Below, in pieces: positions 1-8,164 of a stretch of DNA of 64,000 nt (its first letter is position 1; the number at the start of each line of letters is the position of its first letter). The stretch covers positions 1-64,000 of the forward strand of contig JAIELX010000053.1 of the NCBI GenBank assembly GCA_019752635.1, written 5' to 3'. The stretch comes from Candidatus Obscuribacterales bacterium (GTDB lineage Bacteria; Cyanobacteriota; Vampirovibrionia; Obscuribacterales; Obscuribacteraceae). The notes under the pieces were generated by a model. The model worked only from the letters and a program-made list of their open reading frames with translations, had not been told where the DNA came from and did not search any database. A program made the position numbers and the translations under genes.

Positions 1-190
1 GCTTGAGCGCCGCCGCCGAATCTTCCGCCCTCGCCGCCAGCTTGAGCGCCGCCGCCGAATCTTCCGCCCTCGCCGCCAGCTTGAGCGCCGCCGCCGAATC
101 TTCCGCCCTCGCCGCCGGCTTGAGCGCCGCCGCCGAATCTTCCGCCCTCGCCGCCGGCTTGAGCGCCGCCGCCGAATCTGCCACCATCGC
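1..190 (-). repeat. 39-bp in-frame tandem repeat array
   Basis: Near-identical 39-bp units, each 13 codons, run from the window edge to about 190. The copies nearest the edge are almost identical and those at 160-270 are diverged and slightly shorter. This pattern suggests recent expansion at the distal end. The array encodes the Gly/Arg/Phe-rich C-terminal part of the minus-strand exported protein. Confidence 0.9.
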
Positions 191-1157
191 CGCCGGCTTG
201 TTGAGCCGCACCGAAGCGTCCGCCATCGCCGCTAGCTTGTTGAGCCGCACCGAAGCGTCCGCCATCAGCTCCACCCTGGCGCACAAACGGATTGTCGCCA
301 CTAGCCTGCCCCTGCCAGGCCTTAGACTGCCCTTGCGACTGATACCACTGCTGCTGTTGCTGATACCGTTGATGAGACGGCGCGGTTTGAGGAGGTTGCT
401 GTGGCGCATACGCGGCCTGGCGCTGTGCCTGATTCGCAGAAGTGTTCGCCTGCCGCTCCTGTTGATTCTGATTCTGATAGGCCGCAGCCTGTTGGAGTTG
501 CTGCTGCTGATTGCTCTTCTGAATACTATTGGCAGCATACACGTTGTTATAGTTTATGTTGCCATCCTGAACGAACACCCCCTTACCGCCGTCGTTGTAG
601 TACGGGTGTCCATTTGCTCCGTAGTACACGGGGGTGCCATAGGGAACGTTGTTATAGTACGCACCCGACATGGCGGCACCGGCCATGGCGCCAGCCATCG
701 CACCCATCCCCGCTACCGCAGCAGTACCAGCCGCACTGCCGCCTCCACCGCTGCTGCTTGAGCTCGAAGTACTGGTATTACCGCCGGTACTACCGGAGTA
801 AGGCATGTACTGGGGTGGAGTTGTCTGTTGTAGCTGCCCTGAGCGAGCACGCAATTGCGCCACGTAACCAGTTAAGTCTTCCGTCTGTCCGACTCTGTCG
901 ACATACCAGCAGCCACCGTTGGCGCCGATGTATATCTCCACCACATCTCCGTCAACTCCCTTGCCGGGCAGGGGTACCAGCATGCCCTTCGGGGTTACAA
1001 CCAACTCCTCTCCGTTACTTCCCTTTTGAACTTGCAGGTGCACAACAGAAACATTCTGAGGCTCAGCTTGCGCGAGAACAGGCATCAACCATCCAGAAGC
1101 AATAGCCATCATGCTCACCGAAAGAGCGCCGCTAAGTATCACCGACTTGTAATTCAT
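1..1157 (-). CDS. Exported Gly/Gln-rich repeat protein, C-terminus cut by window edge
   Basis: The frame stays open from ATG at 1157 to the window edge, so the protein is incomplete at its C-terminus. It starts MNYKSVILSGALSV and has a signal peptide ending near VLAQA. A small domain of about 80 residues follows (contains GGCWYVDR), resembling a surface or SH3-like module. Then come a Ser/Gly linker, an Ala/Met/Gly-rich segment (AGAMAGAAMSGAYY), a Gln/Asn-rich stretch, and a C-terminal array of 13-residue units of the type GGRFGGGAQAGGE, of which at least six copies are visible. It is probably secreted and either cell-surface or matrix-associated. Plus-strand frames over the array read as Ala/Ser repeats and are shadows. 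The function is unknown. Exported character is well supported. Confidence 0.8.
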   Translation of the reverse strand, partial: MNYKSVILSGALSVSMMAIASGWLMPVLAQAEPQNVSVVHLQVQKGSNGEELVVTPKGMLVPLPGKGVDGDVVEIYIGANGGCWYVDRVGQTEDLTGYVAQLRARSGQLQQTTPPQYMPYSGSTGGNTSTSSSSSSGGGGSAAGTAAVAGMGAMAGAMAGAAMSGAYYNNVPYGTPVYYGANGHPYYNDGGKGVFVQDGNINYNNVYAANSIQKSNQQQQLQQAAAYQNQNQQERQANTSANQAQRQAAYAPQQPPQTAPSHQRYQQQQQWYQSQGQSKAWQGQASGDNPFVRQGGADGGRFGAAQQASGDGGRFGAAQQAGGDGGRFGGGAQAGGEGGRFGGGAQAGGEGGRFGGGAQAGGEGGRFGGGAQAGGEGGRFGGGAQ

Positions 1158-1537
1158 AGATAATGATCCCCATTTCGCAGAAACCAAAGGTATTCGCTTT
1201 GAACATATATTGGACCATCTTCGTGCGTGAATTTATCCCCCCTGCCGTGACTCATTGAGGCAGCGTCCGCGAAAGTCAAGTCCGGCCAATATCTCCCCGA
1301 GATTAAGACCTGCTTAAGGACCGTAAGAAACCTCATAGATCTGCCAACTTTGCGCAACATGCGCCCGTCGAGTTCGGGAGACGTCACGCAAATCAGAGCG
1401 CTAGCGCGGCAGCAGACTCACTATACGCAGGCAAGCTGAGGATTCGCTCACGTCAGAACTCGGTGTATGTGTTAAATAATAGACACGCAAAACAGTCCAA
1501 ACTCGGCAGCACATAAGGTTACAGGAGTCACGCGCAC
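1158..1537. promoter_or_regulatory. Divergent intergenic region
   Basis: About 380 bases separate the divergent starts of the glycine-rich exported protein and the patatin gene, so promoters for both should lie here. An AT-rich TTAAATAAT at about 1473-1481 is a possible -10 element for the patatin, but no convincing -35 is seen. A 77-codon minus-strand frame covers part of the region and is not supported as a gene. Confidence 0.35.
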
Positions 1538-2563
1538 ATGAGCAGGAAACTAGCTGGGGTAATGTTGTCTCTCGCCGTCTCGTTAGCGGGCGCTCAGCAT
1601 GTCTGCGCCGAAGATATACTTGTTCAGTCTTCGCAAGTAAACGCGTCGGACATCATCAAGCTGAAAACTGCTCAAATGCCCGCCAATCCCAAAATCGGGC
1701 TGGCATTAGGTGGTGGTGGCGCTCGAGGTGCTGCTGAAATCGGCGTCATGGAAGTGTTGCACAAAGAAGGACTGCACTTCGATTACGTTGCCGGTACCAG
1801 CATCGGCTCTATCATCGGCGGACTTTACGTCGCCGGAGTACCGATCGAAACATTGAAAGAAGAGTTTGAAAGTGGTCGCGCCATGCGTCACTTTATGCCC
1901 GTGCCACTGCTGGCAGGTCTGGCGCTGCAACCAGTCGTTCTCAGTACTCGCTTGATTGGAAGCAAGCAATACGATGGACTCTACCCCGGACGTTTTTTTC
2001 GCAAGTATCTCGAAAGTGTAGTACCTGAGTCTGCCAAACAAATTCAAAATTTGAAGACACCTTATGCCGCAGTTTGCCTAAATTTACTCGATGGCAAACC
2101 CTACATGGTTCGCGGCGGCTCGCTGGTAGACGCCATGCGGGCAAGCTCAGCCGTGCCGGGATTACGCAGACCAATTCCATTCGGCGATAAACTGCTCGTA
2201 GACGGCGGAGTGGCATGCAACGTTCCGGTAAAGCAATGTCGCGAAATGGGCGCAGATATAGTAATTGCAGTGAACATTGACGAACCTTTGAAAGAAGCGG
2301 AAACAAAGTCTTTTCACAAGATTGGGAGCGTGGCAAAGCGAATGATCCTGTGGGACCTTTACAGCATCGACCACCCGCAAGAGGAACTCGCCGACATCGT
2401 AATTCATCCGGATACATCAGGCGTCACCCTTGTTACGACGAGTCGCAAGGAAGCACGCAAAGCGATCGAGGCAGGAAGACTAGCAGCAGAGGCTGCGCTT
2501 CCCGCCATTCGAAAGAAACTAGCGGAAGCACGTGCTGTCGCCACACAAGGCAGCATCCAGTAA
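1538..2563 (+). CDS. Exported patatin-like phospholipase (RssA-like)
   Basis: This is a 341-residue protein of the bacterial patatin family, serine acyl hydrolases with a Ser-Asp dyad acting on lipid acyl esters. Seen: a signal peptide (residues 1-24, ending HVCAED), the oxyanion-hole glycine motif GGGGARG at 58-64, the nucleophile elbow GTSIG with Ser88, and the DGG motif with Asp222. All catalytic elements are intact. AGGAG at 1522-1526 supports the ATG. The signal peptide predicts action in the periplasm or on the envelope. It stands alone, divergent from the glycine-rich protein and convergent with the next gene. The substrate cannot be read from sequence. Confidence 0.92.
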   Translation: MSRKLAGVMLSLAVSLAGAQHVCAEDILVQSSQVNASDIIKLKTAQMPANPKIGLALGGGGARGAAEIGVMEVLHKEGLHFDYVAGTSIGSIIGGLYVAGVPIETLKEEFESGRAMRHFMPVPLLAGLALQPVVLSTRLIGSKQYDGLYPGRFFRKYLESVVPESAKQIQNLKTPYAAVCLNLLDGKPYMVRGGSLVDAMRASSAVPGLRRPIPFGDKLLVDGGVACNVPVKQCREMGADIVIAVNIDEPLKEAETKSFHKIGSVAKRMILWDLYSIDHPQEELADIVIHPDTSGVTLVTTSRKEARKAIEAGRLAAEAALPAIRKKLAEARAVATQGSIQ

Positions 2564-2587
2564 CGCAGGATCTTCACCTTAGCGTAG

Positions 2588-2626
2588 CGCAGGGGCCCGC
2601 GCGTTCAAACGACGCAGGCCCCTGCG
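2588..2626. terminator. Strong GC hairpin between convergent genes
   Basis: A perfect 10-bp inverted repeat CGCAGGGGCC / GGCCCCTGCG has a 19-base loop. It lies 25 bases past the patatin stop and about 78 bases past the stop of the convergent membrane protein. There is no clear T-tract on either side, so it may act as a two-sided barrier or weak terminator. Confidence 0.5.
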
Positions 2627-2703
2627 ATCTGTCCGCTGATAATACGGCTCTCGATAAACGCGTAGGCTTCGAGCCCCAATGCCGCTTGCGTCGAACCAAA
2701 CAA

Positions 2704-4473
2704 TCAGCCCGGAGGATCGGAAGGCTCACTCTTCACAGCAGGAGCGGAACCCGGACCTGCAACGTTGCCTGCCGCGGGCCGCTGCAAAACAACAGCCGCA
2801 GGATCTTCATTCAAGACCTTCCATCCGTCCATTTTGAGTTGGTCGCAAAAGATATTGTCTTTTGGAAAGATGACCCACTCAATCCCGTACTTGTCCAAGA
2901 ATTGCTGCCAGCCCGGCGCTAGATTGATCACGCTGGCATAAAGCAGGTAGAAATCCTCACCGTACAGTATGCCGCGATCATCAATGAACACCTGAATGCC
3001 GCTTTTGTAGAATATGTAGCCACCCCAATTAGCCTCATTGAAGCCTTTCTTGATCGGTAGATTATTCTTCTTGATGTAATCCAGCGTAGTAGTTGGAAAT
3101 CCGGCTGGATTGAATCCCGCATTGAGCATCTTCGGTCCCGGCAACGCTTGATCGTATGCAATTATCGCCACGAAAAGTAAAACTGCCGCGTAAGACATGG
3201 CGTAACTTGATGAGTTTTTTTCGACTGCATCAAGATTGTCGCCCAAAGCGTTCCATTTGCGAACCACAGCGTCCATTACTTTGATTGGCGCCGGTTGTAT
3301 CGAAGCGGTCCCGGCGTCCTCTGTTTCTTGCTCAGTTTCGCCCGACACGATGTCGGATTCGCGAAAATCCACAAGCAGACTCTCTTGCGCAGCGGTATTA
3401 TCAACGGTGGCAAAGGCCAATTTTCGTGCCGGCTTAGCAAACAATTCTGCGATAAATGGCAGCGCAACAATCACGAACAACGGCATATACCGAACGCCGG
3501 AAAGTGCAAGATGAGCGAAGGCAAACGAGGCGAGTGCTTGAGGCACGGACAGCCGTTTCTTATGCACGACCATCCCTAGCGCTAGCAGAAAGAACAGCAG
3601 CTCAAGGGCAACCATTTCTACATCGCCATGGAACTTAGGAGACTGGTACTCCTTGACCATCTCCACCATTTTCTTTTCACCGAGATACTTGCCTAATGCA
3701 CGATGAAGCTCAATGCCGTTAGGATGGACGAATGCGGCCGCTATACAGGCAGCAATGGTGGCAACTATTGCGACGGTCTTCTTCTTCGCCAGCGACCTTC
3801 GCTCCGCCTTTTTGTCAAACAACCAGGTGAAACCGGTGACAGCTAGATAAATTGCACAAAGAGCAAATCCTGCAGCAAATCCGGGGTGGCTATTTGTCCA
3901 AACCACCGTTACAACAGCCAGCGTTAGAATGAGCTTCTTCGCCGAAATTTTTCCGCGGTAAAAATCTTCCAGCGATACAGCAAACAGATAGGTGCCAAAG
4001 AAGCTCAAGATATGCGGGCGAGCGAACCAGTGCACGCAAGATGCAATTGCGCCCAACGCCGTGAGCCCGCAGGCTAAGATAAAGTGACAGCCCGATTGCC
4101 TGACTCGTCGATACAGCAATAGGAACAAAAGTCCGATCCCAACCGCGCACAACAAAGCGAGCCCGTTGAGGCCCGCGACTCTGTCGGCAATGGCCATTAA
4201 AAGGTCGCCGAACCAATAGAGCGCCAACCATGGCTTGCCCTCGGTCAGGTACGAAATGAAGTCCGTCGTTGGAATTTTATGATGGTCCAGAATGTAATGC
4301 CCCGTGGATAAATGCCACCCGGTGCCACCATCGCCGAACAGATAGTATGGACGCTGAACCAGCAGCAAAACCAGAATCAATACAAAGAACAGGTCGCCCG
4401 GATTAGGTAGAAAGGTCCGCCCGCCGGCTACCGGCGCAGGATCTTTGCTCGTTGGAGAATCAGTGCTGCCCAT
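2704..4473 (-). CDS. Polytopic membrane protein, GT-C glycosyltransferase-like
   Basis: 589 residues with a short Pro-rich N-terminus, then many hydrophobic segments, among them the first near residues 27-45 and others across about 90-340. The luminal-type loop after the first helix holds GDGGTGWHLSTGHYILD, reminiscent of acidic first loops in GT-C lipid-linked sugar transferases. A soluble tail after about residue 470 (VFIDDRGILYGEDF, then a WVIFPKDN segment) matches the C-terminal domain common in this uncharacterised family. RBS AAAGG supports the ATG. It lies 56 bases downstream of the sugar-nucleotide operon, so a role in using or exporting that sugar is plausible but inferred. Confidence 0.65.
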   Translation of the reverse strand: MGSTDSPTSKDPAPVAGGRTFLPNPGDLFFVLILVLLLVQRPYYLFGDGGTGWHLSTGHYILDHHKIPTTDFISYLTEGKPWLALYWFGDLLMAIADRVAGLNGLALLCAVGIGLLFLLLYRRVRQSGCHFILACGLTALGAIASCVHWFARPHILSFFGTYLFAVSLEDFYRGKISAKKLILTLAVVTVVWTNSHPGFAAGFALCAIYLAVTGFTWLFDKKAERRSLAKKKTVAIVATIAACIAAAFVHPNGIELHRALGKYLGEKKMVEMVKEYQSPKFHGDVEMVALELLFFLLALGMVVHKKRLSVPQALASFAFAHLALSGVRYMPLFVIVALPFIAELFAKPARKLAFATVDNTAAQESLLVDFRESDIVSGETEQETEDAGTASIQPAPIKVMDAVVRKWNALGDNLDAVEKNSSSYAMSYAAVLLFVAIIAYDQALPGPKMLNAGFNPAGFPTTTLDYIKKNNLPIKKGFNEANWGGYIFYKSGIQVFIDDRGILYGEDFYLLYASVINLAPGWQQFLDKYGIEWVIFPKDNIFCDQLKMDGWKVLNEDPAAVVLQRPAAGNVAGPGSAPAVKSEPSDPPG

Positions 4474-4529
4474 ACCGCAAACCTTTCAGTGACCGACATT
4501 TCGGCGCCGCGCAGCGCGTTTTCTTGTCG

Positions 4530-5684
4530 CTAGACTCGTGACGCTCCCGCAGCTTCCCTCAGTGCATAAATAACCCGATCTTGCTGCTCCCTGGTTAGTT
4601 CGGGAAAGATTGGCAAACTGATAATCGAATCCGTCATTCGCTCAGTAACCGGAAAGCTTCCCTCGCCGAGCCCGAGGTCGGCGTAGGCAGGCTGGCGATG
4701 AATCGGCACCGGATAGTGGATCGCAGACTGAATTCCGTGATTCGCAAAAACTTGTTGCACCAGAGCGCGGTCCTTCACCCTCACAACATACAAGTGAAAA
4801 ACGTGTTTGGCACCATCCATGGTTTCGGGTACGATAACGCCCGGGACATCAGCGAGTTTTGCATTGTAGTACCATGCAATCTCAATGCGTTGATTGTTCC
4901 ACCGATTGAGTTCGGTGAGCTTGATTCGGAGTATGGCGCACTGCAACGCGTCGAGCCGGAAGTTGTGCCCGAGGATATCGTGGTAGTACTTAACCTTGGA
5001 ACCATGGTTACGGAGCAAACGAAGCCTCTCCGCAAGTTTCTCGTCACTGGTGACTACCGCTCCACCATCACCTGCCGCACCCAGATTCTTGCTTGGGTAG
5101 AAACTAAAGCAAGCCATCGTACCGAAAGAACCGGCGCGACGCCCATGAAGCTCTGCTCCGTGAGCCTGACACGCATCCTCGATTACCGCTAAATTATGCT
5201 TGCGGGCAATCTCCAGAATTCGATCCATCGGAGCGGGTTGACCATAAAGATGCACGGGAATGATCGCTCTCGTTCGAGGCGTAATTGCTCGTTCAATTAG
5301 ATCGGGATCAATATTGAAAGTGCTCTCGTCTGCGTCAACAAACACAGGCTTGCAGCCGGCGAACGAAATTCCCTCAGCCGTAGCAATGAAACTATTTGGA
5401 GCAGTTATCACTTCGCTGCCAGGCTCTAACTCCAAAGCCATCAATGCAAGGTGCAGAGCCGCGGTCCCCGAGTGCAACGACACGCAATACTTGGTCGAAC
5501 AATACTCGGCAAAAGCTTCTTCGAAGTCGCTCACTGCGGCTCCGCCAATGAATGCGCTGCTCTTAAACAAAGCCTCCGTCACTTCCATGAACCGATCACG
5601 GAGACTCTCAGTTTGAAGGCGCAAGTCGAAAAACGGGACCGGATCTTTCAATCGGGTAGCTGATTGTTCTTCGGGTTGACTCAT
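4530..5684 (-). CDS. DegT/DnrJ/EryC1-family PLP sugar aminotransferase (WbpE-like)
   Basis: PLP-dependent aminotransferase that adds an amino group to a keto-sugar nucleotide. Seen: the cofactor-contact HSGTAALHLA segment (71-80), the Asp of VIEDACQAHGA (Asp170) and the Schiff-base lysine in FYPSKNLGA (Lys199). At 384 residues the length is typical. The ATG at 5684 is preferred over a longer frame because AAAGGA sits just upstream and it overlaps the stop of the preceding gene as ATGA, implying coupled translation. It follows an oxidoreductase and an acetyltransferase, matching the WbpB-WbpE-WbpD order of chemistry (oxidise C3, aminate, acetylate). The exact sugar is uncertain. Confidence 0.88.
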   Translation of the reverse strand: MSQPEEQSATRLKDPVPFFDLRLQTESLRDRFMEVTEALFKSSAFIGGAAVSDFEEAFAEYCSTKYCVSLHSGTAALHLALMALELEPGSEVITAPNSFIATAEGISFAGCKPVFVDADESTFNIDPDLIERAITPRTRAIIPVHLYGQPAPMDRILEIARKHNLAVIEDACQAHGAELHGRRAGSFGTMACFSFYPSKNLGAAGDGGAVVTSDEKLAERLRLLRNHGSKVKYYHDILGHNFRLDALQCAILRIKLTELNRWNNQRIEIAWYYNAKLADVPGVIVPETMDGAKHVFHLYVVRVKDRALVQQVFANHGIQSAIHYPVPIHRQPAYADLGLGEGSFPVTERMTDSIISLPIFPELTREQQDRVIYALREAAGASRV

Positions 5685-6172
5685 ACTATTGTCCTTTCTC
5701 CGCGAACACGCGATGGTACACCCACAACAACCGAGTTGGCAGGAACATCCTTTGTGACCACGGCGCCGGCTCCCACTAACGCTTTTTCGCCAATCACCAC
5801 TCCGCACAGGATGGTGGCACCCGACCCGACAGAAGCACCTTTCTTTACCAAAGTGGGCTCAAGCTTCCAATCAGACAAGGATTTCATTGTGCCTTCATCG
5901 GTAGTGGCTCGCGGAAATCGATCATTTATAAACATGACGCCATGCCCGATGAAAACTTCATCTTCGATGGTAACGCCTTCACATATAAAGGTATGACTTG
6001 ATACTTTGCATCGATCTCCGATGGTCGCATTGCGCTGAATCTCAACAAATGGACCAATCTTCGTATCAGCACCAATGGTGCAACCATAGAGGTTAATGAA
6101 GTCCGCAATGTACGATCTCTCGCCGATTTTCACGTCGTCGGCAATCTTTTGGAGCGGACCTGCTTTATACAT
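5681..6172 (-). CDS. Left-handed beta-helix sugar N-acetyltransferase (WbpD/FdtC-like)
   Basis: Hexapeptide-repeat acyltransferase, about 163 residues. Isoleucine/valine-rich hexapeptides run through most of the protein (for example IGADTKIGPFVEI and VEDEVFIGHG-type turns), followed by the HGVMFIND segment and the terminal VGAGAVVTKDVPANSVVVG. These are typical of enzymes acetylating the 3-amino group of UDP-amino-uronates or dTDP-amino sugars. Three ATGs lie in a row at 6178, 6175 and 6172, and AGGGA spaces best to 6172. A start at 6190 is also open. The start overlaps the end of the dehydrogenase gene and the stop overlaps the aminotransferase start, so the three form one coupled operon. 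Confidence 0.85.
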   Translation of the reverse strand: MYKAGPLQKIADDVKIGERSYIADFINLYGCTIGADTKIGPFVEIQRNATIGDRCKVSSHTFICEGVTIEDEVFIGHGVMFINDRFPRATTDEGTMKSLSDWKLEPTLVKKGASVGSGATILCGVVIGEKALVGAGAVVTKDVPANSVVVGVPSRVRGERTIV

Positions 6173-7211
6173 CATCATTCCCTGCGGCATAGGAAGTCAC
6201 TTTACCGCTTGCCAACGAGACGTCTGCCTGCTCCAACATTCTTACGACTCGCACTCCCGCAGCACCGTCAGTAATCGGAGTCTCGCCTGTAGTAACACAA
6301 TCAAGAAAATGTCGTACTGCCACGCGCAGCGCCTCTGTAACATCATAGACCGGTGCGACCATATCACCATGCCGGTACTGAATACGGCTGCTGTAGATCT
6401 GCGAAGCAGTCGTCGGCAGATTCAGGTTCATGTTCTCAATACCTTTGTCGTAAATTTTGACTTTCTCCACCTGGCTGTTATCGTCGAACACAATCATTCG
6501 TCGAGTACCACCGATAACGATTTGGCGCACCTTTACCGGCGACAACCAGCTTGCATTCACGTGCGCGATCAAATCACGCTCGAACTTCATCGTTAGATAG
6601 GCAATGTCGGCGAGCTGGCTATCGGTGTGCGCAGATCCGATCGCAAACACTTCCCGCGGACGCTTTCCAATCAAATAATCCATGATGGCAAGATCGTGCG
6701 CACCAAGATCCCAAAGCACATTTACATCGCGCTGAAAGTTGCCCAGATTCACACGCACGGAGTTGAAGAAAAGAATCTCGCCTAAATCCGCCTGTAGGAT
6801 CAGCTTCTTAATCAACCGGATCGGACCGTGATAGATGAAGGTGTGATCCACCATCAGCACCAACTTTCTCTCCGCCGCAATATTGACAAGCTCCTGGCCC
6901 TGCGAGGACGTTCGGCAAAGCGGCTTCTCGATCAAGACATGCTTGCCCGCCTCCAACGCGGCCTTTGCCAGCGAGTAGTGCGTGTCTACAGGGGTGGCTA
7001 TTGCAACCGCATCCAATTCTTTGTCAAGGAGAAGCTCGTCCAAATCGGATGTGAACTTGACAGACTTGTATCGGGTGCGATGCTTCTCCAGCATCGCCGC
7101 TTGCGGGTCGCAAACATAAGCCACGTCGGCGCGCGAATCATCGTTAAAGTTGCGAACCAGATTAGGTCCCCAATAGCCGTAACCGATGACTCCGATACGA
7201 ATTTGTTTCAT
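6165..7211 (-). CDS. Gfo/Idh/MocA-family sugar-nucleotide dehydrogenase (WbpB/WlbA-like)
   Basis: 348 residues. The N-terminal Rossmann fold shows GVIGYGYWGPN (8-17), and the family signature EKPLC gives Glu95-Lys96-Pro97. The C-terminal half (about 125-340) is the substrate-binding beta-sheet domain. It is closest in character to WbpB/WlbA enzymes that oxidise C3 of UDP-GlcNAcA with NAD(P)+. AGGGA lies just before the ATG. It is the first gene of a three-gene overlapping operon with an acetyltransferase and aminotransferase, consistent with synthesis of a 3-acetamido (possibly 2,3-diacetamido) sugar nucleotide for surface glycan or protein glycosylation. Family is sure, exact substrate is inferred. 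Confidence 0.88.
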   Translation of the reverse strand: MKQIRIGVIGYGYWGPNLVRNFNDDSRADVAYVCDPQAAMLEKHRTRYKSVKFTSDLDELLLDKELDAVAIATPVDTHYSLAKAALEAGKHVLIEKPLCRTSSQGQELVNIAAERKLVLMVDHTFIYHGPIRLIKKLILQADLGEILFFNSVRVNLGNFQRDVNVLWDLGAHDLAIMDYLIGKRPREVFAIGSAHTDSQLADIAYLTMKFERDLIAHVNASWLSPVKVRQIVIGGTRRMIVFDDNSQVEKVKIYDKGIENMNLNLPTTASQIYSSRIQYRHGDMVAPVYDVTEALRVAVRHFLDCVTTGETPITDGAAGVRVVRMLEQADVSLASGKVTSYAAGNDDV

Positions 7212-7259
7212 TGAATCCCTGGACTCTTCTCACTGATACTACAAAGATATTGTACCGGC

Positions 7260-8138
7260 TCAGTTGGCGGAATTGCTGCTCGTTTGCGAACGGAAAAACT
7301 CAATAGCCGCAGGAATACCCTGCTGAATCATGGAATCATAGTGACCACCATTTGGAACAGTTAGCGCTTTTACCGCTTTATTAGTGCGCTTCAGGGATTG
7401 AACATAGGAGCTAACTTCCGCTGGTTTTACATTATCGTCATCAGCCGCATTAAATACGAAAACCGGACATTTAAGCGCACCGGTATTACTGCCGGGCGAA
7501 AATGATTGCATGAACGACTTAAATCCTGGAACCATTCGATCGAGCAAAGCGGTCTGCGCACCGAAGAAGGCCTGGAGATTCGTGCACGGAGCAAAAGCGC
7601 TGCATGCACGTATCCGCTTATCTGAAGCCGCCAGCGCGAGCGCCGTTGTTCCTGCGGAGCTGTGTCCGGCAGCCATTATTCTGCTCGAATCAATATCCTT
7701 CAGCGAGTTAAGCGCAGAGTCAATTGCAAGTTGCCCATCGACTACTCCTCCCTTTGCGTTCATAAAGGCTCGGGTCGCAGTTACTATCTGAGCGTCAGAA
7801 GCTTGCTCGCCAAGCGGTCCCTCGATATCAAAAGATACAACGGCGAATCCGGCCCGCACATAGGGGAAGTGCTCCGCACGATCTCCCGCTCCTAAACTCA
7901 TTCCATGAAACAATCGTGTCCCGGCCGGCGGTATCACAACGCAGGGAATTTTTCCCTTGCGTGTTTTTGGCAGGTAAAGCCATACCTTAATTGGCCCACT
8001 GACGCCCTTCGCAGTCGCTTCGTAGAACAAGATCCCGGGCGCGACTTCGGACCATCCCGCACCGACCGCAGGTTGCAAACCGGCACCAAGAATTGCAGCG
8101 CTTGCGGCCAGAAGACACGCTACAACTTTGTTTCTCAT
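7260..8138 (-). CDS. Exported alpha/beta hydrolase
   Basis: 292 residues from the ATG at 8138, chosen over a GTG 12 bases upstream because GGAGA spaces correctly to it. The signal peptide is MRNKVVACLLAASAAILG and cleavage is probably after AVGA. The alpha/beta hydrolase core includes the nucleophile motif GHSSAG (Ser160), an acidic residue in NAADDDNV and the His of NGGHYDS, giving a plausible Ser-Asp-His triad. It resembles dienelactone-hydrolase/acetyl-xylan-esterase-type exported enzymes. The gene lies 26 bases after the kinase-receiver gene on the same strand and is probably cotranscribed. The substrate is unknown. Confidence 0.82.
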   Translation of the reverse strand: MRNKVVACLLAASAAILGAGLQPAVGAGWSEVAPGILFYEATAKGVSGPIKVWLYLPKTRKGKIPCVVIPPAGTRLFHGMSLGAGDRAEHFPYVRAGFAVVSFDIEGPLGEQASDAQIVTATRAFMNAKGGVVDGQLAIDSALNSLKDIDSSRIMAAGHSSAGTTALALAASDKRIRACSAFAPCTNLQAFFGAQTALLDRMVPGFKSFMQSFSPGSNTGALKCPVFVFNAADDDNVKPAEVSSYVQSLKRTNKAVKALTVPNGGHYDSMIQQGIPAAIEFFRSQTSSNSAN

Positions 8139-8164
8139 GCAATTCTCCACGTTAGTCAGGCTCG

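Noticed and set aside
1..190. CRISPR-like direct repeats
   Set aside because: The 39-bp units are contiguous, in frame and without spacers.
3..1105. Plus-strand frames of 252 and 234 codons at the window start
   Set aside because: They are antisense to the repeat protein. The Ala/Ser repeat is the mirror of the Gly/Arg/Phe repeat, and only the minus frame gives a signal peptide and natural domains.
1154..1387. 77-codon minus-strand frame ending on the start codon of the exported repeat protein
   Set aside because: ATGA overlap is suggestive, but there is no RBS, no recognisable pattern and odd composition. More likely promoter DNA.
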